From NCBI GenBank assembly GCA_013397115.1, contig VWZW01004687.1:321267-385266 (forward strand): a DNA stretch of 64,000 nt. The letters are read 5' to 3'. Every line of letters begins with the position of its first letter. Position 1 is the first letter of the stretch. The notes beneath the pieces are model-generated. The model ran no database searches. It was not told where the DNA came from and saw only the letters and a program-made list of their open reading frames with translations. Both the position numbers and the translations under genes were made by a program. Shown here one piece after another: positions 12,546 through 27,400 of the stretch. The stretch is from Edolisoma coerulescens. Taxonomy: Eukaryota; Chordata; Aves; Passeriformes; Campephagidae.

Positions 12546-15500
12546 AGAGATGGAAGTTTGTTTTCCTGAAGCCCTGCCATGCCATGTTTGCAGCCGGGCT
12601 GTCAGAGGACCTCAGTTTGCAGCAGAGATACAATCCTGATCACACATCGCACTGTCCTCCATGAGGGTCCAGAATGGAAACAGCTTTATTGAAAACTGTC
12701 CCCCAGGGGATAGCAGGATGGGAGAGGAAGGAAAACATACTGCAATCAAGAATTGGCCATGAAGAAATGTGCATGGGCTGGCAAGTGCTGGATCTGGGAG
12801 CATACAGTTTTAAATAAGCATTAGACTCTCTGCACTTTCATTGTACACACAGTATGTGCACGTGTGCAGTAGGTTTGATGTGACACAGAAGTACTGGATT
12901 TACAGTGCATTCTGTAAAGTTCACCAATGTCCATGGAGTGAAAGCGTTTGGTATTTGGGAGGCAGAACTTGGAGAAACAAGAACTGAGACTGGGAAGGCA
13001 AGAAGTCTGAAAGAAGAGCAAGGGCAAAACTGGGGACACACAATCCTCATGTCTCAAACTTTTCCATGATCCAAATAGCAAAACTTTCCCACTGAAAATC
13101 TGGATGGTAAGTACTCTGGTTGCTCCTAACTACTAACTGTGTCATTCTAAGAAACGAGATTGCTAGAAGCTTTTAGAAGGAAACACAACACCTTAATAGC
13201 ACCTCCTGTACTGAAGGATATATCACTACCTCAATGATTAAACACTCCCAGGGCTGACAGTGGCAGTTGACAACTCTGTTGAAACTAACTCCAATTGTCT
13301 TTATGGCATAGACATGTCTGTTCACACTGGAAATGGCTTTTCCGTTTCCTCATCTACTTGGCAAAAAACATTTTTCTAGCATACTTTTCAAGTTTGGGAT
13401 AATTAGAGCATTGATCCTGAAATCTGAGCCATCGTGGGATGGATACAGAGCTGTAGTTTGTGCAGAGTCTTGTGGGTTTCAGGCTCCATATTCTCATATC
13501 TGATTGTAGATTTGGGACATTTTATCCCATGTTCACACAGGAATATTCTGCTGGGGACAATCATAGTAAGTGCTAGCTAATATTCATAGGTTTTATAAGG
13601 ATGGGAAGACTCCCATTTTTATCAGCTGCAGCCCAGATTGTAACACTCTGCCTGATGTACAGTATGCCAGAAAAAAATGGAAGTCTGGCTTCCAGGAGAT
13701 TTATTGTACCCTCTGTAGCTGCCTTTTGAACTGGGAATTACTTGTAGTCCCCTCCAATAAACTGTAATTCAAGAAAGAAAGACAATCCAGTAGAGCACAC
13801 AGAAATCATCTAGCTTAGAAGTGGTTTTTTTCTTCATAGTCTATCTCTTTTCCTTTACAAATTCATGTAACTCTGATAAATGAATATGTAATCTGTCAAA
13901 AATAATGCACCGCATGTTCACTTATGGTTTCATTTTTTCAGAGCGTGATGTTTCTATGAGGTTTTTTTTATTTATAGGCAAATTATCAGTCCAAGAGAAA
14001 TTGTTTCAATTCACAAATCATAAATACTGTGTGATTTTTGGCTCACTTTGTTTTAAAACCTGACATCTTTGTCAAAATAGTTTGAAACAATCCAGTACAT
14101 CAAGGGTTAGCTGATTTCTACATCTCACATGACTAACCTGGATCAAGAAAGGAGGAAAACAGATGCAAAAGGGGCTGTGTAGGGGTGCAAGGTGTGAGCT
14201 GAAAAGGACAAGCAAGTCTGAGCACATCTATTTTGTGTTTGGTTCTCCAAAGAGATAAAGCAAGTTCAGAGGTGAAGGTCAAGCTGATGAAACATCCTGA
14301 GCAGTTTGTCCTTTTGGGTAGTGAATTTGATGCAGAGGTACAATCCTGATTTCACCAATCTGATTCATTGTTAAAAATACAGAACCAAATGTGACAGTAA
14401 AAATTTAGTGAAATTACACTTTTTATTTGAAAACCGTATTTCCTATAAGGCAGACTTTTTTTTTAAAAAGATGTTCCTTTTTATATGGGAAAATGTTGGT
14501 ATTGGAACAGCTTCAGTCAATTAGCAAGGGCATAATAAGAGTGATTCTGGGCTTGCAAAATCTCATCAGTTGAATTGCTTCAAAACCAGAAGCTGAGCCA
14601 GCTTGTCGCAAGACACTGCATCTCTGCATCCTACTGCTCAGGTTCCAAACAGGCTGTAAAATATTTCAGTTTTGGTGAGGCTCCAGCTAGTGTTTCCAAT
14701 ATAAAGCTTGTTATCCATGCAGTTTTGATGCACCTGGATTTCCCTGAATTTTTTCACTAAGTAGTTGGGGATGTAGCACCAAGTCCTGAAACATGGAGCA
14801 CTCCCCAAATCCAGCTCTGTGGGCCTGCCTGGTGTCTGGTGAGCAGCAAAACATCTGGCTACAATGGATAGGGTTTGCTGGCAGTGCTGGTGTCCTCTTG
14901 AGAAAAGCCAGAGCTGTTTTGGCCGCCCAGCACCAGTCACCACTGCAAAGGGTTCCAATCCTCCCTGAGCTCTCCTTAAAAAAATGGAGCTGCCCTGAAG
15001 CAAGCAGTTTGCCACACCAGGGATTGTCATTAACCCTCTGGTGCCAGAAGTCACAGCTGAAGTTTAATGAACTTGCCCCAGGCCTAATCCCTTCCTTACA
15101 TCCTACACCGTGCCGCACACCTGCAGAGTATCCCTGCTCAAAGTCCCGGCTCCCACAAGTGCAGCTGTCAGGGTAGATCCAGTTTTTAGGCTGAGGGCCT
15201 GGTTGAGGCTGGGGATATGGCTATGCAGTGAAACAGATTCCTGTAGCTTTCCCACTTCCATACCCCTGTGACTGTCTTTGTACCTTTGCAAATCCTCACT
15301 GAAAATGTCTCCCTTGATTGTTCAAAGCTCTTCTTCCAGCAAGCGCATCCTCTGCAGCAATGAGATCTGCTTGTTGCTGATTCAGTTCTTTCTCAGTTTA
15401 CTTCTAGATTTATGTGCCTGTTTCTGTGCCCTGGCCAAAATTGTGATGCAAAGAAAATGTAGTGAAGGTATTCAAGGCTTTTCCATTACCCTTTTCACCA

Positions 15501-18400
15501 AATTTCCTTCAAAACTCTACTCATATTCCTTTTGTTCCCAAACCCGATTGACAATAGCTAATAAAAAAAGGAGAAAAGTGAAGCAAACAACTGGCCCACA
15601 AAAATCGAACAGCCTAAATGAACTTTCCACCTTTCCACAATAAAGCATTCATAAGCATGGTAGTTAGATACTCCCATTATTAATGATTCACTAGCAGTGT
15701 ATTCATTAGTAATAAGCACTAGTGTCATGTCAATAGTGCATCTAAATTGAGCTAATTACATTACCTGATGCCTCATATTTTATGTGTATAATTTATTCCC
15801 CATGGGATAAACCCTTGGCTTTTCTCCAAAGACAAGCAAACAGGCCTGGTAATTTGTTCTCCACTGGAACAAGAACAAAGTAAAACTCTTTATATCCCAT
15901 CCAGTCAACACCCTCAGATCTGTCCAGTGGTCCAAATCTTGCAGGAACTGTGACATTTGACACTTTTTCTCACGTGGAGGGCTGTGAATGGTCTTTCTGC
16001 CTCATGTTTGCTCTGCTTTTGCTCTGTGCCCTCACCCCTTAGCCCAAACCTCTGAGGCAGCTGCAAGTCAGTGGGAGAGGAGCCACCTCAGACACATCAT
16101 TTGCCACAAATACCTCTGGGAAGGAGCTAGTATCATCCTTGATCAGTATCTCTGTGTTGCTTTAATATTACCCTAACTGTCTGCAAGTTGGCACGCTCTT
16201 TGGAAGGTTTCCAGGCACTGGAAAACACACAAAACTTTCTGAGGTGTCATTTTCTCTCCCAAGTAAATTGAGATAGGCACCCCTTCCAGAAGCAAAATTC
16301 TTCTCTAGGGAGTATGAAGACTATGTTCACAGCAGGGAAAATATTCAGAACATTTTCAAAAGATTTTTTAATTAAAAATAGGGACAAATGCCTTTGTAAA
16401 CATTTTGGTTTAATTTCTTCACTCTTTGACCAGATATGATTGCTTATGTCTTTGCATCCCCACCTGCTGAGTGCCCACCTTTAGGAATCTAGAGACTAAG
16501 ATAGGAGAGATAGGCAATAGAGACAGTCATACTGTCTAAGTTCAGGAACCTAACTTTAGTGAATAATTTATCCCAGGCAATTACCCTGGACTTTTTCTGT
16601 AGTCAGTGGAAAAAGATACTTCCAGGCATATATTCAAATCACTTAAATTAGGTTTCAAAGGTGGCACACCAGATGCAACCTTCTTATTTGCATTTGGGGT
16701 GGTACTTTGCTTTCAAAGGAAAACTCAAAGAGCTTATGTATACAACCTTGTGCACAGGTTAGCATCACTCTTTTTGCAATGCCTTGATAGATGTAAATCT
16801 AAATACAGTACCTTTTGAGTAATCTATTAAAAATTGTGTATTGAAAATAAAATTAGGGACTTATATTTCTGAAAACATGTTGCATCCCATCCCTCAAACA
16901 GAAAGGAACACTCCAAAGAGGGTAATATGACTGTGAGGATTTCAGGACTAGCCATGTACATTGCGTGGAGTTTATACATCTTCCCCTGGCACAGATTTTA
17001 AAAAGTTCCTGTGAATCACTATGTCCACCTAGACAGAGGACTACAGTTGCCTGAAGGCTCCATTCTCTCCAGATATTTCTGCAGATCTCCTCTTATCTAC
17101 ATGGCAAAGATGTCTATGATGTCAATTAGCTGTTCTGATTTATCATACACATATAGAACTTTTGCTGGTGAAATTCTCCTGGGGCTGTGACCAGGACTTT
17201 ACATTCTTCTGAATTAGCAGAAACTTTGTGAGAGACAAACTGCTCATCAAGGGATGAGTCTTAGACACCTGGAAATTCAGATATGCTGAGGGTATGAACC
17301 CTGGGGACTCTGACATATATTGTGCACTACAGATACCTCAATATCTAACAAGGGTTCAAGAAATACCCTCCTTAGTAGCATGTTTTGCAGTACAAACCTC
17401 AGCTTCAGTAGCAGAGAGAACACCAAAGGGCAAATTTCTGTCAGCTGCCTGCTGCATGTTGCTGAGGGTCATGCTCTGGACCCCAAAACCCAAAGAGGGT
17501 TCGGTGTTTTCTGCAGTGGGGCTGGGATTTTTCTGTCCTCTCCTCTTGTTCTTCTCAAAGTGCTGGAAACAAAGGAATAAATGCTTAGAGTAAGTGACTC
17601 AAAACACAGGAAAGATTCATTCAGCAGGGACTGTATGGAAAAATCTGAAGGAAACCTTGACATAAAACAAATCCAATACCTATTCCTACCAGAGTCTCAT
17701 ATTACAGTTGTACTGACTGACATATTATAGCTGGCAAGGACTAATGCTACTGTAAAAAATCCATGATGTCATTTTGACTGTTCAAATACTCATGAAAATA
17801 ATTTTTGAAAAACTTCCTATTCAACTTTTACTACAAACACAATATAACTAGCTAGAAGTGAAGAAATTTCTGTTTCACTTTAACTGACACAATAGAAAAA
17901 TACCATAAACTGGGGAATAAAAGCATGTTGTTCTAGACAAATATTTTTCAATATAATTTTATTGTCTCTTTTGCTGTCAACATTTGAGACCTCATAATAA
18001 AAAATATTTTATTTGATTTATCCATTCTACTTGAGACTATGAATCTTGAGTTCATGTAGCAAGGTCAGAGAAGTTTAGGAATTCAGTGGTCTCAAATGGA
18101 TGTCAGTTAGCTAAGAGGTGCTCAAGGAGGGTCTATTAATAATGAAAGCTCCAGGCAAATGTATAATGCAAGCCCTTCAGATCACAACACAGAGCTCACA
18201 TTCTCTCGAGAGTCATCTGAGGACAAGATGCTTTGTTATAATGAAGAGAATATAATGTACAGTGACAGAAACAAAAATCTATATTGTGCGTTCTGTATGT
18301 GTGCTTTTATACCACAGTGTAGCTATTGCTACATAAATATTAGCAAGATACTCACGACACAGACATAGTGAAGAATTCGAAAGACCATTTTCTAACGTGC
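12546..18400. other. non-coding unique sequence
   Basis: No gene is recognised. A GC-richer patch at 14790-15180 holds overlapping frames of 127 (plus), 138 and 135 (minus) codons. None shows a known domain, and their overlap argues that they come from composition. The 15660-15850 stretch is rich in ATTA/TAAT cores. The frame at 17294-17593 (99 codons) is also unrecognised. No polyadenylated retrocopy structure is apparent. Confidence 0.5.
15677..15715. repeat. imperfect AT-rich inverted repeat
   Basis: The segment starts ATTATTAATGATTCACT and closes AGTGTATTCATTAGTAATAA around a short centre. The arms pair over most of their length once a few one-base gaps are allowed. The arms contain four ATTA/TAAT cores, the minimal homeodomain contact, so the structure may reflect clustered binding sites, a cruciform, or chance in AT-rich DNA. 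No function is shown. Confidence 0.4.
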
Positions 18401-21400
18401 ATTTTTTAATATTTAAAAATAGTAAAATAAGTAAAAAGTCCAAATAGATGCTATTGTATATTTAGTCATAATCTACATACAGCAAACACAGTTTCATAAC
18501 AGTCTAATCCTACATCTGAGTTAGGAACAAAACTGACTTCCAAGAGAGGCATAAGTGTAAGAGCCTAATTACCAGTGTATAATATACTCAAATCAATTTA
18601 TTTTTTAAAAAAGTTAGAAAGTTTAAAAAATTAGAAAATATTGATTGTGATTTTACTAGTTAGGAAAATTAAAAATGCATTTTCTGTATTTTATGAATGG
18701 AGTGCATAAGAGCCATATAACAAATTAATGGGATGGTAGGACTGAAGGAGAGGTTTTGTTGGTTCCCAAGCCAACACTCATACTGCTGTTAGAATGTAAA
18801 GAGATGCAGATAGGCAGAAGTTATATTAATTTTTTTGGTTTTTTAAGGACATGCAACTCCACACTGTTCTCAAGAGCTGTATAGGTGATCCCTCATTTCC
18901 AAGACCGTGGATGCATCCTCTAACAGCTTGATGAGAGTGCCAAGCAACAGTCCTGCTTCTGCCTTCACCCATCACCTCCCCGGGTCACTTCAGGCTCTGG
19001 GTCGCGTCAGGGTTACATCAGCTTTGCCCATGACAAACTGAGCCAACACGAATCTTGTTCTGGGGTCCCATTGACAGTTCACAGTTGTGTGTGAATACTT
19101 GTAACTCCATTTTCCAAAGACAACAAACAGTAAAAAAAATTCTTATTTATAGTACTAATTAATAAATATTTGTTATTATTATTTTCTACTAGTCTTTTTA
19201 ATACCAATCCGCAAGAAGAAAGAGTGCAGGTTACTAAGGATGCTGTTCATTGTAAGACATTTGGAACTACTTAAGTCTCACTGCAGTTCTTGTCCCTGGC
19301 TTCTGAGCCCATGTGGTATTTTCTCAGGCAACTCTTCAACTTCTTTTTGTTTGTTTAGTTTCATCAGTATTCTATCTTATCAGCTTAGTATTGCTAAGAC
19401 AAAGAAAGTCACAGGTATATTTTTTAAGGTAGGTCACAATCCTGAGAGCTTTTAGCCCTAGGCAGGAAAGGATGCTGGGAGGTTGTAGTTGCCAAAGCAC
19501 ATGAAAGGTCACCTTCTCTAGTCCCATGTGGTTTGTCTGCTGGCTGGTCTTTAAAGAAAGGCTCCTATCCTGGTTTTAAGAAATGGAAAGAGCTTCCATC
19601 CTGGGATCTAGTTAGAGGCTCATGATACATTTATGTCATAGAGATCAGAACATTAAAGAAATTAAAGAACAAATGTTTTAGCCAGGATCAAATGCTTGGG
19701 GAATATCCAGACTGGTGCAATATCCAAGAATTACCGCTTAGAAAGCTGTATTTTACCCTTCATCAGTTTGTGAAGGAAGGTCAATCATTTGTCACCTAGT
19801 TTTGTATGATATTTTGAGATTTTTATGCTATTATTAGAACTGGTCCTAACATGAACTTATGAGGTGGAACTTCACCTACATATGCCAGTTGGGGAATGTA
19901 CTTGTCAGCGTACATCTGCTGTTACAGAAACATGGTTTATAAATCAAATATATATATTATGTAACCATAATCTTCAAGAGCCCATGTACTTGCAAAAAAT
20001 CTGACATAGACAAGGGGACATGTAAATAAGCAGAATGATGAGATTTTCACAGCATGTGGTAATATATTTACTTCAGTAAGAGCATGGAGGGACCATGTCA
20101 GTCAGACCCCTACACCTAGTAACTCCTCACCATCAAGTGCGTTACAGATGTCAAAATACTGATAGTACTGATAAACAACTAATTTGGTTAGTAGCATTTC
20201 ATGTTGCAATGTTCTGAGGACACAGATTCAATTGGCACCTCATAGCATCAGGGAATTTAATTTACTCCTTCTCTACTTAATTTCAAAATTCTTGAGTAAC
20301 CTATTAATCCCTTGTGTACACTTTGCATGTGATGGCATGAACACAAGAAAAAAGTATTGAAGGTTTAATCATTTTCCAGTTGGGCTGTGGAGAGACAGTT
20401 GTTTGTTTCAAATGCAACATGGTTTTTGGAAGTGTTTAACATTCCTACTTGCAGCTATTAAAAGTTTTAAATGTTATGCTTCAATTATGACTGCTTTAGG
20501 GCACCCCAGAAGCAGTTCCATGATGCAAATGTTTAGGTCTCTGTGTTGCAAATCCATTTCAGAAGTCCCAAGTAGATACAAGTCTTCTTCCTCTACCCTA
20601 CTTCACCCAGGTGCTGAGCCCAAAAGGGACCTGCATCAATTCCCACTATGTGCTCTGCTTTGAGTGCAGCCATCAACTGGGGCTCAGATTAAAGAACATG
20701 CCACAGAGTGCCTAATCCTCGTAGACTAGATCAGCATTTAAAGCATCCTAAAACACAGGATTATGAAGACAACTGACTTCTTCCCCTTGAGGCAGAGATA
20801 AGACAATTCAGAACTCATTAAAGCAGCTTGACAGGATGTTTACAAAGAAAAACGCATTGTGGGGAGACCATCTTTCACATACCACCATGGACATGTCATT
20901 TAAATTGTATAAGGAAGTTCTTCATCACTTTTAATGGGAGAAAAAGCAATTTTCTTACCTTTTTCTCTACTCATCTCTTGACCTCTAGTTCAGAGAGAGA
21001 TTGGATCTAGGAACCAAAAATTCATGCTTACAAATAGCACTATAAGACCCACACAGCCACTGATACTAGATGCCTTTTTGTTGTCCATATTTCTCTAGCA
21101 GGTCTAAAGAAAAAGTCATTAATAACTAAGTAATTAGCATTAAGCTAAGGAAAATTACAACTGTAAAAGCTTCTCTAAAGATGTTTACTGAAGCTCCCTT
21201 GATGGAATTGCCTTTGGCTATATTACAGCCATAGCTTGTTTTGAGGAGCTTGAATGTCTGCAGTCTGAAAAAAAGTGCTGACAGGAAAACTTAAATGTAA
21301 CAAATTGTGTATTAAAAAGGGCTAAATCTGTAATGGCCATTGTTTTGTTTCCACTGTGACTTGAAATGAGAAATGAGAAGGAGGTTTAGGTTGGGGTTTA

Positions 21401-24400
21401 ATGAGAGATTTTTCACTTAAAAACCTAATTAGGATATTGAAAAGTCTAACAAAAGATGAAGATTCAAACAGCATGGAGTTGAAGAGCAGTGAGTGGAGAG
21501 CACTTGGGGGCAGGCTGATGAATAGCAGTCTAAAGAAAAAGGATGGATTAGAAAGACCAATAGTTCTCTTCATACTAATTCCCAAATTTCACTGTAGATT
21601 TTGGAATGGGGATTATTATTAATTAGGCTCTTGCAGCTCTTTTTGAATTCTTATTACCTTGGCTAAGAAATACCATAATTAAACATAATATGAAAAACAT
21701 GGTGTTATTGAGATTACTTTTCAATCTGCAGCTGCACATGTGTACCTATGCTGAAGCCCTTAAGAAACGTTAAAAATGCTATGCAATTGAATATTTAACC
21801 TTTCCCCTAAATCATTAGAACTTCATTTTTTTTCTCCCTAAATTCCTCTCATCCTGGAGACAAGGAGAGAGAAAGACAAGTTGCTGACACTGTGGATCAA
21901 ATACACTCAAACTAATGTTGTAAGGGTCCGTGCAGAGTGGAGATTTAGGAGTAAGATCCACTCTGCAGCACAGTGGTGCCACCAGTCAGTAGTTCTCCAG
22001 CTGTATTAATCTGCTAGTAACTCATGGAGTCATGAGTCAACAACCTGGACAGTGCCTCTGGATTCTGGTAAGTGCCCATGGTCTTCACTTCACTTCTCTC
22101 TCCTCCATTCTCAAAAAAAAAAAAAGCCCAAAACAACACTAAAGTAAAGAGAGCTAAATCTATATGAAAAAGAGCCCAGTTCCCAAACGTGGTTGAAGTC
22201 TGGTCACCTTTCTCTGCACTCTGGTTTGGATGAGCTTTCTTAGGCATTTACACCCATGTCCTGAGCAGGCTTGGATGGGTCCAGCAACCTAGGAGACCAT
22301 GGTAGGCTTGCTCTGGAGTTTTTCTATGCTGAAGGCAATCTGATTCAGACTGTCACGGAGGTTTCTTCAAACAGTATCTGATTCTTAACAGAAGATACAG
22401 CCTCCTTTTAACCCTCAGATATCACCACTGGAATTCCTAAAAATACATGAATTATTTCAAGAATTCTTTATTACATCAACTTAAAGGAAAGAAATTTCAG
22501 ACAAGAACGTGGATAATTGAAAATGGACTGTTGCTCTTCTTTGCTCCTGTAACCCGCTCAAGAGGTGGAACAAAAGCTTTCACAGGACTGGAATGTACCA
22601 CGTTAAACTTTACTGCTATGAAACATTTATTTCTAGATGAGATTACTAGTTCACTTACAAAAGATTTTAACCAATAAAAAAATTTAATTTTTGCAATTAG
22701 AAACGTTTTGTAAGTGAATGTCTAAATGCAAGGCTTAACACTTCCACTGCAGATATTCAAAACTATTGGATAACCACTTTTATTTTGATGCCAAAATACA
22801 GATGTAGGAGTCAAAACTCATCAATCAGATTTTAGTATTTGTATTTTAGACTACAGTTCCTATCCCAGCTTTATTTAGAATAGAAAAAAAAAAGAAAAAC
22901 CAAAACCCTAAGACCTGATCCAAATCTGATTCATTTGGAATTTTCTTGCACCTAGTGTTATTAAGCAAAGGATGATAATTGGAAAAGGAAACCAAAGTGG
23001 AGATTGAGAAAAGGACTCAGAGAGAAGGATGAGAAATTAAGTATGAAGAAGGGAGTGAAAGGGTGAAGACAAAAGAAACAAGATTAAATGGGATAAGGTC
23101 TGGGAGAAAAATCCCTTCTGGCCAGACCTGTGGAAAATGATGGCCTAGTGATTATAATTTTGTTTGTAGATTTTCTCTCAACCACTGCCAACATCAGATA
23201 ATTTAGCCATGGTTGGAGTTTAGGAATGAGTTACATTTTTCCTCTGTGGAAGGAAAATCACTTTGCAAGACATTTTGTATGGCATTTCATTGATTCAAAC
23301 TGTAGCTGAAGTTGGCACCTGTTAATAGCAGAAATTAAATTTTGGCACAACACAGAAATCAAAAGAATTAGCAAAAAGATATACACTTTCAGGAAGTCTG
23401 ATTTTCAACACTCACTCATGCAAATATTAAGATATCATTCATGAAATCAGGATTCAGAAAAAAAAAGGGGGACACATGTAAGAGTGTTAATGTAGTTTTT
23501 GGTGCATACCATATAATGAGTGAAACAAGGAAATGAAAAGCTACATTATGCAAAATTAATATGAATGCAGGATTATTTTGACAGCCCCTCTGGAAATAGA
23601 TGGTGAACTTCTGTAAACTGAAGAGTAAAACATGAGTAGTTTAAGTAGGTGTTTAGTGTAGGGGGTTTTAGGCTTGTTGTGTTAGCAGTCATTGTCTTCC
23701 ATCACAACTGGAAAATCTGACTCTGAGAGTGGAAAAAGCATCATGCCTCAGGGTACAGATGAGAGACAATTGGGTAACTTCACTTCAGATTGTTTATGGG
23801 AAATTTCTGATGGGCTGCAGGCAAAAGGAATCACAAGCTCAGCCATAGTCACAGGATTGGAGAAGCTCTCTTGGGTCATGTGAAGTTTGGGATAGTGATC
23901 TTGGAGAACACAGATAGAAGCACACTCAGTGAGATGAGGACTAAAGCTATGCATTCTTCAGCCTTATTGTCTGAGGACATTATTTTTCTGTAACTGTAGG
24001 GGAGCTGCTGTCCCTCATGGTGAGAGCCATCTTTCTCTTTAGACATCAAGCCCCAGAGGCCTTTATCTCATTTTCAGCTCTGTAAATTATTTCCCTCTAA
24101 AATTATAGTGAACTTTAAATTCCTTTTTTTCAATGCTGATGTAATTTGTTCCATCCTGTAGTATTTCTCCCTGTGTCCTGTCTCTGATGTCCAAATTTCG
24201 GAACCGGGAAGCTGAGGTAGTCAGTACAAGCAAAGAAAATGTGAAACTATCATTCTTCTAAGCACATCACTAAAACCATCTTGGAAAACAGACCAGGCTC
24301 TTCCAAGTCCGCCTCTTCAGCCATTAGAAATGGAGGTCAATAAATTTAAAAAAAAAAAGAACATAAAGGGTCTTGTGCACCTGGGGTCTGCATGATCCCC
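18401..24400. other. non-coding unique sequence
   Basis: No gene or clear repeat is recognised. The stretch is very AT-rich, especially 18400-18720. A GC-richer piece at 18890-19080 contains several CpG sites. An A13 run lies near 22111-22123. A purine-rich stretch (about 22980-23110) is low-complexity rather than coding. Open frames are all below 90 codons. Confidence 0.5.
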
Positions 24401-27400
24401 ATCTCCACCAGCACCCTGTGCGCTCTTCACTCACAATTAACTCCAGCTGGAGGTCTCTCTGAGACCATCACCTGCTTTAACCCTTGTTTCCATCTCCCTC
24501 TGAATGCAATAATACAGCAGCCTGGCATGAGTGCTTTTTCTAGACACAGCAGTTTCACAGATGTATACACTACCTCAGTTTTCTAAAAATAACAAAGGAC
24601 AGGATATGCTGAGCTTGACTTCTTCCCCCCGGTATCACACAGCATTCAGTGGCATTAGTGAAAATAAGAGTCATAAAGCAATACCTTTGTTACAGACACT
24701 CAAGGAAGTGCGTTGGTAATATATACCATATTTTTTTTATTTGGTAAGAAGTCCAGACTTCTTAATGTCCTGTTACATATCTGACGCATTATGTGCACAT
24801 GCCTGACCAATTAGGTTAAGTCTACACATCATGCTGTTTCATCACTTACTTAAATTCAGTGAATTATTTCCCAGCCAGATTTTATTTTCTGATGTACTCA
24901 ACCATTCATGTGAGGGGCAGAGCAAAGGAAACGTGTTCCTTCTACTGTAGAAAAAAAATTGTTTCATAACTATAAAACCAAAATACCTCTGTTCTTGGTG
25001 CTGTTGTCATGAAATATATTCCATGAAGTTTGTTTAACTAAAGCAAAAGTTGAGATCTCAGGGTGATTCCTGTCTTCTAAATATACCATCTAGAAAACTG
25101 AGAAAAGTGAAGATCTATTATAACCGAGTAAATATCTTCAGGCTTGCTAGAAGTAATCCAACAGGGATGCTAGACTGTCTGTGCAGAATGACTTTTTGTA
25201 ATTCTATGGACGTTTGTGGACAGTATCAGTGTACTTGGCACTCAGTAACAGCCAGCTGGGCCAACAAATGGTCATAGAGAAAAATCCTGGTATGCAATAC
25301 AGATGCTTCGGTCTGCTTCAGCACCCACAGGGCTAACGTTGCCAGCTATCTCAAAGGTTTTAAGTATTATACATCCAGATAAGAACTTTTCCAGTGTTCC
25401 TGAGCAAGTATAAGTGGTAAAGCATGGCTGGAAAGCAGACATGACACCTGGCTTCTGTAATACTTTTTTCAAAACTTTTACCTCTTGGCTATTGTTTCCA
25501 GCAAAAGAAGGCTAAAACAATGCAGTACAGTCTGTCCCAAACATTCAGTACCCAGAAGTAAGGAGGCAAAAAACCCCAAAGAAGGTCATGAAGTAGTGCA
25601 AAGGTTTGAGAACAGGCTTGAACACTGTTCTAACAAGGTAGATTGCAGTTTTGGGGAGGATCAGCAATGCTGATAGGAATTCTTTTAAATTGTATATACA
25701 AGCAAATGCAAGACCATAGACTACATGCAGAAGAGCTGAATCAAGAGGTAACTTTTTATAGCTGTATTTTGATAACAGCTGCAAAAGTTGCATCAGTAGA
25801 TGATGCAAATGATAAAGATACAAAAAAATGGCAGGTTTTCTCCTCTATATTTGTAACACCGATCAGCCTTTTATGCCTTCATTTTACAACTATTATGTTT
25901 CTAGTTTACCTTCTTGGCAACCAAAACTGAAAAGGCACTTTATAACATCTGTATGCAATTTTTATAGACACTAGTGATTCATAAACTTTGATTTCAAAGA
26001 CATTTCCTACAACTCTTCTTGCTCCACAGGACCACATGAGTTTCCCCACAAAAATGCTTGATTTGTTTCCAGAGTTTATCTCAAAATTTCTGTTGTCTTG
26101 GGGATGAAGTGGTTTTGTTATAGCTCAATCATTGAGAACTATTAAATCAGCAAGTTCAAACAAATTCCTGAGCCAGGAAAGGGTCCTTTAACCTTTTTTG
26201 CTTAGAGCTTCTTTTGTTGCTTTTGCTAAATATTTCTGTATTGAAAAAAATACACCAAAAAACCCAGAGAACAAATCTAAAAATAATTGTAATAATATAG
26301 TTGTAACTTTATCCAGACTATTTCCATGATTGAAACTGACAAATAAAATATATATTAAGATAAGGTGGGAACAACTGAGGAAAGAAAGTTGTAGTCAGTT
26401 GGGATAAATTGGAACAAATGTATTGCTAACAAAAACTGGAATAGGTAAATATGCAAATACTAAAATACTGCTCTTGACAATGCTGTTACCAAACCATACA
26501 TTAAAATTCAGTCGGGGTTGAGGCCACACACTGGTAATTTAAAGCTTAAATGCATTATGAAACTCTCTTAAATATCTCACATGTAATTTTGTAACTTCTG
26601 CTGATAAAACCATTATGGGAACCCCAAAACCATATGGCTTGTTTGGAACAACTGCTTTGCTGAAGTGGAATTGCAGACAAGAGCGTGTCTGATCCATGCT
26701 AAATGCAGTCATCCTTGCTACCACGTCATAGTGATGGCTTGGAAGTGCCAAATGAGGAGGGAATTTCTAGTAAGTAGCATCCTTACAGGCTTGTAGTGGG
26801 ATCTAGTTTGTGCTCAGAGAGTAAATTTTTCTTTTAAAAAAGCAACACGTAAAGAATGAGTCCAAGATGTGTAATTCCTGCAAGTGTTTGCTTCAGGAAA
26901 ACATTACAGGATAAGGAGAGATTGTGGATTCTGAGTTTTTATTGGAATAGTTTCAGGCATTGTTGTACATTTAAATTGAGTGCAATAAAAATATTTGAAA
27001 GTATAAGGTAAAAGAAGCTTCTCTAAAGCCAGCAGAGAGGTGGGTTTTATATGATGGGGTAAGGCAAGATCAGGTACAATCATATAGGTATTTTTGTGAT
27101 TACTGTTTTGAAGATTTTATGGTATTAAAAAAGCATAACTATGCTTTCAACAAGTTGTGGGGTCTCACAGTTCCCAGTTATTCAAAGAAAAATGCAAAAA
27201 ACAAGGTCAGAACTGTTTAGCTTTAAAGAATTCAGTGTATCTTACCTAGGTGAGTTAGGCTGAGAGCTAGGAAATGCATCTACGTATTTTAATACCTGAT
27301 CTGAAAGGTGCCTTTCAGCAGGAAGTGGATCCAAAAGGTATGGACTGGAGTGTTTTCAAGGTGAGAGTTCTGGGTTTAGCTTGTGTCATTTTTCTAGGAC

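Noticed and set aside
14638..15176. Overlapping open frames of 138, 135 and 127 codons on both strands
   Set aside because: Frames open on several strands at once come from a GC-richer patch with few stop codons; none looks like a protein.
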